This document shows positions 7,576 to 15,004 of a DNA stretch of 16,503 nucleotides, in pieces. How positions within the stretch are numbered: the first letter of the stretch is position 1; each line of letters starts with the position of its first letter. The DNA comes from Pseudomonadota bacterium. Lineage in GTDB: Bacteria; Pseudomonadota; Gammaproteobacteria; UBA11654. The notes beneath the pieces are model-generated. The model was not told the DNA's origin. It searched no databases and saw only the letters and a list, made by a program, of their open reading frames with translations. Location: assembly GCA_029979325.1 (NCBI GenBank), contig JAPOHS010000023.1, positions 1 through 16,503 on the forward strand. Direction: 5' to 3'. The translations under genes were made by a program, and so were the position numbers.

Positions 7576-8940
7576 ATGAATAAAGAATTAAAAAATTGGC
7601 AAAAGCTTGATAGCGAGCATCATCTTCATCCATTTACCGATCATGGAGAGCTGGCAGAAAAAGGCACCAGAGTAATCACAAAAGGCGATGGAGTATATAT
7701 TTGGGATGCAGAAGGCAATCAAATTCTGGACGGCATGTCAGGTCTTTGGAATGTCAACTTGGGTTACGGAAGAGATGAGCTCTCTCAGGCTGCTTATGAA
7801 CAAATGCAGGAGTTGCCATACTACAATAATTTTTTTCAATGCACGCATCCGCCTGCAATTGAACTCAGCAGAGTCATAGGTGAGCTTGCACCGGATCATT
7901 TAAATCATGTTTTCTTTACTGGCTCAGGTTCAGAATCAAACGATACTGTCTTGAGGATGGTTAGGTATTATTGGAGCCTTCTGGGTCATCCAGAAAAACA
8001 AATCATTCTTGGCAGAAATAATGCGTATCACGGGAGTACTGTCGCTGGAGCAAGTTTAGGAGGGATGACTGGAATGCATCAGCAGGGCGGGCTACCTATT
8101 CCTGGAATCGACCATATTCAACAACCTTATTGGTATGGAGAGGGAGGAAATCTCGACCCCGATGAATTTGGCATAAATGCGGCCAGAGATCTTGAAAGAG
8201 CCATTCAGGAACATGGAGTGGAAAATGTCGCTGCATTTATTGCAGAACCTATACAGGGAGCAGGCGGCGTGATCATTCCGCCAGATAGTTATTGGCCAGA
8301 GGTTCAGAGAATATGTGACCACTATGAAATTCTCTTGATTGCTGATGAAGTGATCACTGGATTTGGCAGATTGGGAGAGTGGTTTGGGTCCACTTTCTAT
8401 GAGATCAAACCCGATATGATTCCATTTGCCAAAGGAGTTACTTCAGGATACTTACCGCTCGGTGGTGTTTTGGTCAGTGATAGGGTTGCAGGAACCATAA
8501 TTGACCAAGGTGGTGAGTTTGCACATGGCTTCACGTATTCAGGTCACCCAGCAGCCTGTGCTGTGGCTCTCAAGAATATTGAATTGATCAAGAAAGAGAA
8601 TATCTTGGACAGTGTAAAGAACTCAATAGCACCTTATTTAAAGGACAAATGGTTATCTCTAGGGGATCATCCAATAGTTGGCGAGGCCAGGATAAAGGGA
8701 CTGATGGGAGCGATTGAACTGACTAACGATAAAGCAAAGCGATCCAGATTCCCCAGTGATTTCAATGCGGGCTCTTTGTGCAGAGATATTTCCATAAAAA
8801 ACGGCTTGGTCATGAGGGCCGTTGGCGACAGCATGATCATTGCACCACCTTTGGTGATCAATCATGAGCAAATTGACGAGCTTGTTGATAAAGCGAGGAC
8901 CACCTTGGATGAAACACAAGAAGCTATAAAAAAGCTATAG
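7576..8940 (+). CDS. spuC: Class III polyamine aminotransferase (putrescine-pyruvate type)
   Basis: This 454-residue PLP-dependent class III aminotransferase matches the SpuC branch, which transfers an amino group from putrescine or a related diamine to pyruvate, giving an aminoaldehyde and alanine. Visible features are the N-terminal LHPFTDH, the PLP phosphate loop (TGSGSESNDT, about residues 115-124), Tyr151-His152-Gly153, Asp257 in IADEVITGFGR for the pyridine nitrogen, and the Schiff-base Lys286 in FAKGVTSGYLPLGG. It starts 2 nt after puuA and ends 9 nt before puuB. The order puuD-puuA-spuC repeats Pseudomonas spuABC. It is a possible alternative to PuuB for deaminating putrescine or gamma-glutamylputrescine. 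Other omega-amino acid transaminases share this architecture, so the exact substrate rests on context. Confidence 0.9.
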   Translation: MNKELKNWQKLDSEHHLHPFTDHGELAEKGTRVITKGDGVYIWDAEGNQILDGMSGLWNVNLGYGRDELSQAAYEQMQELPYYNNFFQCTHPPAIELSRVIGELAPDHLNHVFFTGSGSESNDTVLRMVRYYWSLLGHPEKQIILGRNNAYHGSTVAGASLGGMTGMHQQGGLPIPGIDHIQQPYWYGEGGNLDPDEFGINAARDLERAIQEHGVENVAAFIAEPIQGAGGVIIPPDSYWPEVQRICDHYEILLIADEVITGFGRLGEWFGSTFYEIKPDMIPFAKGVTSGYLPLGGVLVSDRVAGTIIDQGGEFAHGFTYSGHPAACAVALKNIELIKKENILDSVKNSIAPYLKDKWLSLGDHPIVGEARIKGLMGAIELTNDKAKRSRFPSDFNAGSLCRDISIKNGLVMRAVGDSMIIAPPLVINHEQIDELVDKARTTLDETQEAIKKL

Positions 8941-8949
8941 TCGACTGAA

Positions 8950-10237
8950 ATGAAAGAATCCAACGGTTATCCAGACTCTTATTACTATCACACTGCAAAT
9001 AACCTCAAAAAAAGACCATCACTAAGCGGTTCACACGACACAGATATATGTGTCATAGGCGCTGGCTATACTGGTCTTTTAACTGCACTCAATCTCTCTG
9101 AAAGAGGTTACGATGTCACAATTCTGGAAGCCAACAAATTGGCATGGGGGGCTTCAGGACGTAACGGAGGACAGGTTGGAAGTGGCCATAACAAAAAGAT
9201 TCATGAATTAGAAAAAGATTATGGAAAGACCTTGGCCAATGAGCTTTGGCAGCTCTCAGAATACGGAAAGAGTATCGTAAAGACCAGAATTGAAAAACAT
9301 GAGATTGATTGCGATTTGAAGGTTGGAAATGCAACCGTATCGAACGACAGGAGTGATGATCATCATCACAAAGAATATGTAGAAAAGCTGAATGCAGATT
9401 ATGACTATAATCTGATTCGTTACATGAGCCCTGAAGAAGTGAAAGAAATGTTTCACAGTCCATTTTTTGACGGGGGCGGATCACTGGATATGGGAGGAAT
9501 GCACCTTCATCCACTTAATTACGCACTTGGGCTTGCGAAGGCAGCAGAAGAATCCGGCGTAAAAATCTTTGAAGACTCGAGGGTTGTAAACTACTCAAAT
9601 GAAAGCCCATGCATTGTTAAGACGAACGAAGGAGAGGTAAGGTCTAGGCATGTAGTTTTGGCTTTGTAATGGCTATCTGGATAACCTAGAAAAAAAATTG
9701 GCCGTAAAAATAATGCCTATCAATAACTTCATCATTGCCACTGAGCCAATGAGTGAAGAGGAAGTGAGATATATAAACAGGGATGATATTTGTGCTCATG
9801 ACAACAAGTTTCATGTCCATTATTTTCGCATATCTCAAGACAATCGACTTTTGTTTGGCGGAGGGGAGAACTACACAAGAAACTTTCCAAAGGATTTGAA
9901 ATCATATGTAAGAAAAGCAATGCTTGAGGTTTACCCACACCTGCATGATAAGTCGATTGATTATGCTTGGGGAGGAAGGGTCGGAGTGACGGTCAATCGA
10001 ATGCCACATGTTGGCAGATTACATGCCAATGTATATTTTGCACATGGATATTCAGGTCACGGAGTAGCTATGGCAAGTCTTGCAGGAACAGTGCTTGCTG
10101 AGGCAATTGATGGGACAGTTTCTAATCTTGATATTTTCTCCAAGATTAAAATCCCCACTTTTCCGGGAGGCACACTGTTGCGATGGCCTGGATTTTATCT
10201 CGGCATGCTTTATTACGCTCTTCGGGATCGGTTGTGA
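8950..10237 (+). pseudogene. puuB: Gamma-glutamylputrescine oxidase, split by a 1-nt frameshift
   Basis: This is an FAD-dependent DadA/PuuB-type amine oxidase. The first frame (8950-9669) has the FAD-binding GAGYTG (residues 37-42), Glu60, and the family hallmark WGASGRNGGQVGSGH (residues 66-80). It stops at TAA 9667. Removing one T from the TTT at 9663-9665 turns ALA-Leu-stop into ALA-Cys-Asn-Gly-Tyr-Leu. Reading then continues in the second frame through MPINNFIIATEP, LLFGGGENYT, WGGRVGVTVNRMPHVG and GYSGHGVAMA to the stop at 10235. The repaired protein is about 428 residues, close to E. coli PuuB (426), and no other lesion is visible. It could be a recent inactivating mutation or a sequencing or assembly error. 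The enzyme would oxidise gamma-glutamylputrescine to the aldehyde, releasing ammonia and peroxide. Confidence 0.92.
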
Positions 10238-11319
10238 AAAAAAGTTGCACAATCATCGCGATATACTTTTCTCTATCATTCTCACTCTATGCTGAGGAGG
10301 TAAGAGTCTACAACTGGTCAGACTATATTGATCAATCCGTCATAGATCAATTTGAAGAGTCAACAGGGATTGAAGTCATCTATGATGTTTTCGATAGCAA
10401 TGAGGTGCTAGAAGGAAAGCTCCTTGCTGGTTCAACGGGATATGACATTGTTTCACCAAGCATTGAATATCTTGGCAGACAGATTAGAGCAGACATTCAC
10501 CTCGAATTGGATAAAAAGGCTATACCTAATTTCAATAACCTGGATCCAATTATGATGGAGATGTTGAGTTCGATGGATCCAGAGAATAAATATGCCATTC
10601 CATACTTATGGGGAACCACAGGCATTGGATACAATCGTGCGGCCATAGATAAAATCATGGGCGAAGGTTTTGAGATGAATACCTTTGATGTTTTATTTAA
10701 GCCAGATTTGATAAAGAATTTTGAAAAATGCGGCATTGCATTTCTTGATGCACCAAGCGAGGTATTCAAGGCAGCACTTTTTTACATTGGGAAAGATCCC
10801 AATACAAAAGATCCATCAGATTACAGAGGCGAGGCTTATGAGCTTCTAAAAAGTATCAGGCCATACATTAGATATTTTCACTCTTCAAAATATATAAATG
10901 ATCTTGCCAATGGTGAGATATGTCTTGTATTTGGTTGGAGCGGGGACATTTTGCAAGCGGGTGATAGAGCAAGAGAAGTCAATAATGGTGTGAGTATTGA
11001 ATATGAGATTCCACGTGAGGGGGGGCAGATTTGGGTAGACATGATGTCCATACCAAACGATGCTCCAAACGCCGAGAATGCCCATCTATTTCTTGATTTT
11101 ATTCTTGAGCCTGAGGTTATGGCTATGATCTCAAATAAGGTCAAATTCCCAAATGCAATTCCCGAGTCCAAAAAATTCATTTCAAAAGATATCCTGAATA
11201 ATAAAGCAATCTATCCTGATCAGCAGACACTGAATAAGCTCTTCTTAGCGGAGATAGCAAACCCAAGAGTCGATCGCATGATGACCAGACAATGGATCAA
11301 TATTAAAACGGGGAAATAA
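10234..11319 (+). CDS. potF: Periplasmic polyamine-binding protein (PotF/SpuD family)
   Basis: This is the substrate-binding component of a polyamine ABC importer, 361 residues with the start I choose. The frame is open from an ATG at 10183, but starting at GTG 10234 gives a clean signal peptide (MKK, hydrophobic core, cleavage after SLYA at residue 20) and a 4-nt GTGA overlap with the puuB stop. Ligand-site residues known in PotF appear conserved by motif: Trp28-Ser29-Asp30 (VYNWSDYI), Ser76 (YDIVSPS), Trp235 and Asp238 (FGWSGD), Asp269 (IWVD) and Tyr327 (AIYP). The C-terminal VDRMMTRQWINIKTGK is typical of the family. Putrescine versus spermidine preference cannot be assigned. No permease or ATPase genes follow, so its transporter must be encoded elsewhere. 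Confidence 0.9.
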   Translation: MKKSCTIIAIYFSLSFSLYAEEVRVYNWSDYIDQSVIDQFEESTGIEVIYDVFDSNEVLEGKLLAGSTGYDIVSPSIEYLGRQIRADIHLELDKKAIPNFNNLDPIMMEMLSSMDPENKYAIPYLWGTTGIGYNRAAIDKIMGEGFEMNTFDVLFKPDLIKNFEKCGIAFLDAPSEVFKAALFYIGKDPNTKDPSDYRGEAYELLKSIRPYIRYFHSSKYINDLANGEICLVFGWSGDILQAGDRAREVNNGVSIEYEIPREGGQIWVDMMSIPNDAPNAENAHLFLDFILEPEVMAMISNKVKFPNAIPESKKFISKDILNNKAIYPDQQTLNKLFLAEIANPRVDRMMTRQWINIKTGK

Positions 11320-11323
11320 TTCA

Positions 11324-13027
11324 ATGTTCAAGATCAATAAAGTTATACAACAAACATTATTTTTATTGGCAGTGCTTTCTGTCACTGATCTTATTGCTGA
11401 GAATAGCAAAGCATATATCAATGGGAGCATTCATACATTCGATGAGAGCCTGACGATCGCAGATTCTATTCTGGTTAAAGATGGAGTCATAAAGCTGGTG
11501 GGCAGTCAGGCTGATGTATTGGAGAATGCAGATGAGTCTATTAAGATCATTGATCTTCAAGGGAGGATGATGATGCCTTCCTTTCATGATGCTCATGCTC
11601 ATCCTATTTGGAATGGGATGGATTTTTTTCTGTGTTCCATTTTTGACTTGATGAGCATCAATGAGATACAAGAAAGGATTAAAGCTTGCTTGGAAGAAGA
11701 TCATGTCAAAACCTCAGGCTGGTTGGTTGGCGCAGGATTAAATCCTGCATTATTTCCCGCTGCAAATCCCAATAAATCACTGTTCGATGAAGTCAGCAGG
11801 GATATCCCAATATATATTGAGATGTCAGATGGGCACAATGCATTGGTGAACACGAAAGCACTTGAATTGGCAGGCATCAACAAAGAAACAAAGGATCCTT
11901 TTAAAGGGTTCATAGAGAGAGATCCTCTCACAGGAGAACCAAGCGGCACACTAAGAGAGCCATCGGCGATGAATCTTGTTGCTGATATCCTACCAGCCGA
12001 GACGCCGGAACTTCGCTTGAATGGTCTTTTGTATGCCCAGAGTCTTGCGAATAGTTTTGGAATCACCTCCATGATTGATGCTGCTGTGAATGAGGCATAC
12101 TTAATAAGCTTCAGAGATCTTGCAGAGAGAGGCGAGTTAAGCCTGAGAGTGACTGCCTGTATCGAGTACGGAAGACAGCATTATGTACAGGAATTTTCAG
12201 GCTTCGAAAACATATACAAAAGAAGGTCAGAATTTGAGCATGCTAGGATTAACAGTGATTGTGTGAAGATATTTATAGACGGCGTACTTGAGGGACAAAC
12301 CGGTGCAATTCTTGAGCCATATCTTGATTCAGGATCTTACGGACAGTTATATTTCACTCAAGATGAATTAAACAATGCAATTGCGAGATTTGATGCAAAC
12401 GGCACACAAGTCATGACCCATGCAATCGGAGATCGTGCAGTCAGATCGGTTCTTGATGCTTACCAATATGCAATCGAGCTCAATGGTATGAGTGATAATA
12501 AGCATCATATTTCTCATCTTCAATTGATTCATGAGGATGACATTCCAAGATTTTCAGAGCTCAATATTTCAGCGAACTTTCAAGCAGCATGGGCTCTTCC
12601 AGATGAGTGGATTACGGAAATCAATATTCCAGAACTTGGAATTGAAAGAGTCAATCGTATGTATCCCATAAGAAGTATTCATGATGCCGGTGGCACAGTT
12701 GTTGGCGGAAGTGACTGGGCTGTAACAACAATGAATCCATTGATCGCAATTGAAACAGCGGTAACAAGACAGGATCCGAGTAATCGCGTTGAAGGCACAT
12801 TGAATGAAAACGAAAGGATGGATCTGACTGAGATATTGAAGGCCTATACAATAAATGCTGCAGAAGTCATGAACCAAGGTCATCTTACTGGAAGCATAGA
12901 GGTTGGAAAGTTCGCAGACCTTATTATTCTTGAAAGAAATCTTTACGAAATTCCTCACGATGAAATCGGTGAGGTGAGAGTCATCGAGACAATGATTGAG
13001 GGCGATACTGTTTTCAGAATAGACTAG
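11324..13027 (+). CDS. Exported YtcJ-like amidohydrolase
   Basis: This is a 567-residue metal-dependent hydrolase of the amidohydrolase 3 (YtcJ) group. A hydrophobic N-terminus (about residues 10-25, ending DLIAEN) suggests a signal peptide and a periplasmic location. Motifs in order are: the small beta domain with YINGSIHTFD; the metal-binding HAH (His91, His93) in MPSFHDAHAHP; VKIFIDGVLEGQTGA with Lys315 and Glu323; THAIGDRAV with His366; SHLQLIHEDD with His398; and GGSDWAV with Asp464. All expected metal ligands appear present. The substrate is unknown, since YtcJ-like enzymes act on varied amides and N-substituted amines. It sits 4 nt after potF and 4 nt before spdH, so it probably acts on a polyamine derivative, for example a deacylation; that is inference. 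Confidence 0.85.
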   Translation: MFKINKVIQQTLFLLAVLSVTDLIAENSKAYINGSIHTFDESLTIADSILVKDGVIKLVGSQADVLENADESIKIIDLQGRMMMPSFHDAHAHPIWNGMDFFLCSIFDLMSINEIQERIKACLEEDHVKTSGWLVGAGLNPALFPAANPNKSLFDEVSRDIPIYIEMSDGHNALVNTKALELAGINKETKDPFKGFIERDPLTGEPSGTLREPSAMNLVADILPAETPELRLNGLLYAQSLANSFGITSMIDAAVNEAYLISFRDLAERGELSLRVTACIEYGRQHYVQEFSGFENIYKRRSEFEHARINSDCVKIFIDGVLEGQTGAILEPYLDSGSYGQLYFTQDELNNAIARFDANGTQVMTHAIGDRAVRSVLDAYQYAIELNGMSDNKHHISHLQLIHEDDIPRFSELNISANFQAAWALPDEWITEINIPELGIERVNRMYPIRSIHDAGGTVVGGSDWAVTTMNPLIAIETAVTRQDPSNRVEGTLNENERMDLTEILKAYTINAAEVMNQGHLTGSIEVGKFADLIILERNLYEIPHDEIGEVRVIETMIEGDTVFRID

Positions 13028-13031
13028 TTCA

Positions 13032-14996
13032 ATGAAGAAGAAGCTTTCAATAACAAGAAGGGATTTCATAAACGGTGTCAGCTATGGTTTAGCCGCAACA
13101 GTTGCACCGATTGATTTTTTGAAAGCAAATAATATCGATCCTTACAAATATCCACCTGCACTGACAGGTATCAGAGGCAATCATCCTGGCTCATTCGATC
13201 ATGCACATAAACTCGCATTGGCCGGAGGAAACTATTTTGAAGAAGCCATTGATCTTGGTGAGAGCAATGATTTAATTGTTGTAGGAGGGGGCATATCGGG
13301 TTTGTCAGCAGCATATTTTTATCAAGAACGCACTGCTTCAAATCAAGACATACTCATACTCGATAATCATGATGACTTTGGCGGGCATGCAAAGCGCAAT
13401 GAATTTCAAGTCGATGGAAGAGAAATGTTAACTTATGGGGGCAGCCAGTCCATAGAGTCACCAAGTTATTATGAAGAGGTATCAAAAAAGTTGATGGCGG
13501 ATCTAGGCATTGAGTTTCAGAAATTTTATACCGCCTATGATTTCGATTATTTTATAAATAGAGGACTTACTTCTTCATTCTTTTTTAATAAAGAAACCTA
13601 CGGCGAGAATAAAATCGTTCGCAATGTTCCCAACTATAGGTATGACATAAATCATAAGAGCAACACAAAACCAGAGAATATAAAAAAAGTTGTGAAAGAG
13701 ATGCCGATCTCAGACAAGTCCAAGGATGAGTTCATAAGGCTTTTCTTAGGCAAGACGGATTTCTTTCCTGAGATGACTCTGGAGGAAAAGTTTTATCATT
13801 TAGAAAATATAAGCTACGAAGACTACCTAAGAAATTATCACAAAGTTGGCGATGAAGTGGTTGGCCTTTTTCACACCATGTTATGGTCACTTTGGGGAGT
13901 TGGAACAGAATCTATTCCTGCTTTTGGTGCTTTCTCTGATGGTCTTCCAGGTTTTACGGGCCTTGGTTTTACAGATGAAGATGATACATCAGAGCCAGAG
14001 AATGAGATTTATGACATTTCCACTTATGATGAAACGATTGAAGGGTTCATGAGCAAGAATGAAGTTTCTGATGAGCCCTATATTTTTCATTTCCCCGATG
14101 GGAATGCAACCATTGCAAGATTACTTGTTAGAAAAATGATCCCAAATGCAATATCCGGCAGCACCATGGAGGACATTGTGACTGCTAAAGCAGATTATTC
14201 ACAATTAGATTTGCCTGATCAGAACACAAAAATTCGCCTTGAGAGCACAGTCATTTCTGTCAAGAATGTAAATGGTGGCGTTGAGGTGATATATGTTAAT
14301 CAAGGCAAGTTATACAAAGTTTCAGGGAAGAAATGCATTTTGGCTTGTTACAACGGCATCATTCCTGAACTTTGTCCTGAATTACCCAAGAAGCAAAAAG
14401 AGGCTCTGAAATACAATGTTAAAGTTCCTCTTGTCTGGATTCAGGTTGCAATGAAAAATTGGCATATGTTTGCAAATAAAGGCATCTCCAGAGCAATTAG
14501 CCCAAATTCATTTTTCAATAATATGTACATTGATTTTCCTGTGAGCATTGGCGACTATCAATACCCTCAGACTTTTGATGAGCCCGTTGTTTTTTTAATG
14601 AATCACGTTCCAACTCGACCCTACGAAGGATTAACGAATAGGGAGCAACACAGAAAGGGTCGTTACGATATTCTGAAACTCAGTTTTCAGGATTATGAAG
14701 ACAAGATCATTGATCATTTGAGTGCAATGTTTGGGTCAGATTTCAAAGAGGAAGATTTGGCAGGAATTACAGTTAACCGGTGGGCTCATGGCTACTCATA
14801 CGAATACAACAGTTTATTTGATAATGCATTCTTTGATGGGAGAATGCCAGACAGTATGAATAACGAGAGGTATCCACATGTGATTGGTAGGAAATCATTC
14901 GGGAATATCTCAATTGCCAATTCTGACTCAGGGGGCTCTGCCTATGTTGATGCTGCGATCGTGCAGGCAGACAGAGCCGTCAATGAGTTACTTTGA
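13032..14996 (+). CDS. spdH: Tat-exported spermidine dehydrogenase, FAD-dependent
   Basis: This is a 654-residue FAD oxidoreductase resembling Pseudomonas SpdH. It starts with a twin-arginine signal (ITRRDFINGV, Arg9-Arg10, then a hydrophobic stretch to about residue 30), so it should be exported folded to the periplasm. Next come the family segment YPPALTGIRGNHPGSFDHAH (residues 40-59), the dinucleotide-binding GGGISG (85-90), the end of beta-2 at Asp111, and DNHDDFGGHAKRNEF. SpdH cleaves spermidine to 1,3-diaminopropane and 4-aminobutanal; characterised enzymes are reported to carry heme as well as FAD. No CXXCH cytochrome c motif is visible here. The gene is 4 nt after the amidohydrolase and appears to be the last of the operon. 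Family identity comes from recognised motifs and context; the substrate is not proven. Confidence 0.82.
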   Translation: MKKKLSITRRDFINGVSYGLAATVAPIDFLKANNIDPYKYPPALTGIRGNHPGSFDHAHKLALAGGNYFEEAIDLGESNDLIVVGGGISGLSAAYFYQERTASNQDILILDNHDDFGGHAKRNEFQVDGREMLTYGGSQSIESPSYYEEVSKKLMADLGIEFQKFYTAYDFDYFINRGLTSSFFFNKETYGENKIVRNVPNYRYDINHKSNTKPENIKKVVKEMPISDKSKDEFIRLFLGKTDFFPEMTLEEKFYHLENISYEDYLRNYHKVGDEVVGLFHTMLWSLWGVGTESIPAFGAFSDGLPGFTGLGFTDEDDTSEPENEIYDISTYDETIEGFMSKNEVSDEPYIFHFPDGNATIARLLVRKMIPNAISGSTMEDIVTAKADYSQLDLPDQNTKIRLESTVISVKNVNGGVEVIYVNQGKLYKVSGKKCILACYNGIIPELCPELPKKQKEALKYNVKVPLVWIQVAMKNWHMFANKGISRAISPNSFFNNMYIDFPVSIGDYQYPQTFDEPVVFLMNHVPTRPYEGLTNREQHRKGRYDILKLSFQDYEDKIIDHLSAMFGSDFKEEDLAGITVNRWAHGYSYEYNSLFDNAFFDGRMPDSMNNERYPHVIGRKSFGNISIANSDSGGSAYVDAAIVQADRAVNELL

Positions 14997-15004
14997 TGCT
15001 CCAG

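Noticed and set aside
9660..9672. Programmed +1 frameshift in puuB
   Set aside because: The site (GCT TTG TAA) does not resemble the prfB-type CTT-TGA slip with an upstream SD-like spur, and the P-site tRNA would re-pair poorly in +1. A simple T insertion is more likely.
10183..10233. ATG at 10183 as the start of the polyamine-binding protein
   Set aside because: It would put 17 residues, including two Arg and a His, before the signal peptide. GTG 10234 gives a standard signal peptide and a GTGA overlap with the puuB stop.
9698..10237. A separate small oxidoreductase gene downstream of puuB
   Set aside because: It is the direct continuation of puuB in another frame; the sequence between the two halves also encodes family sequence once one base is removed.
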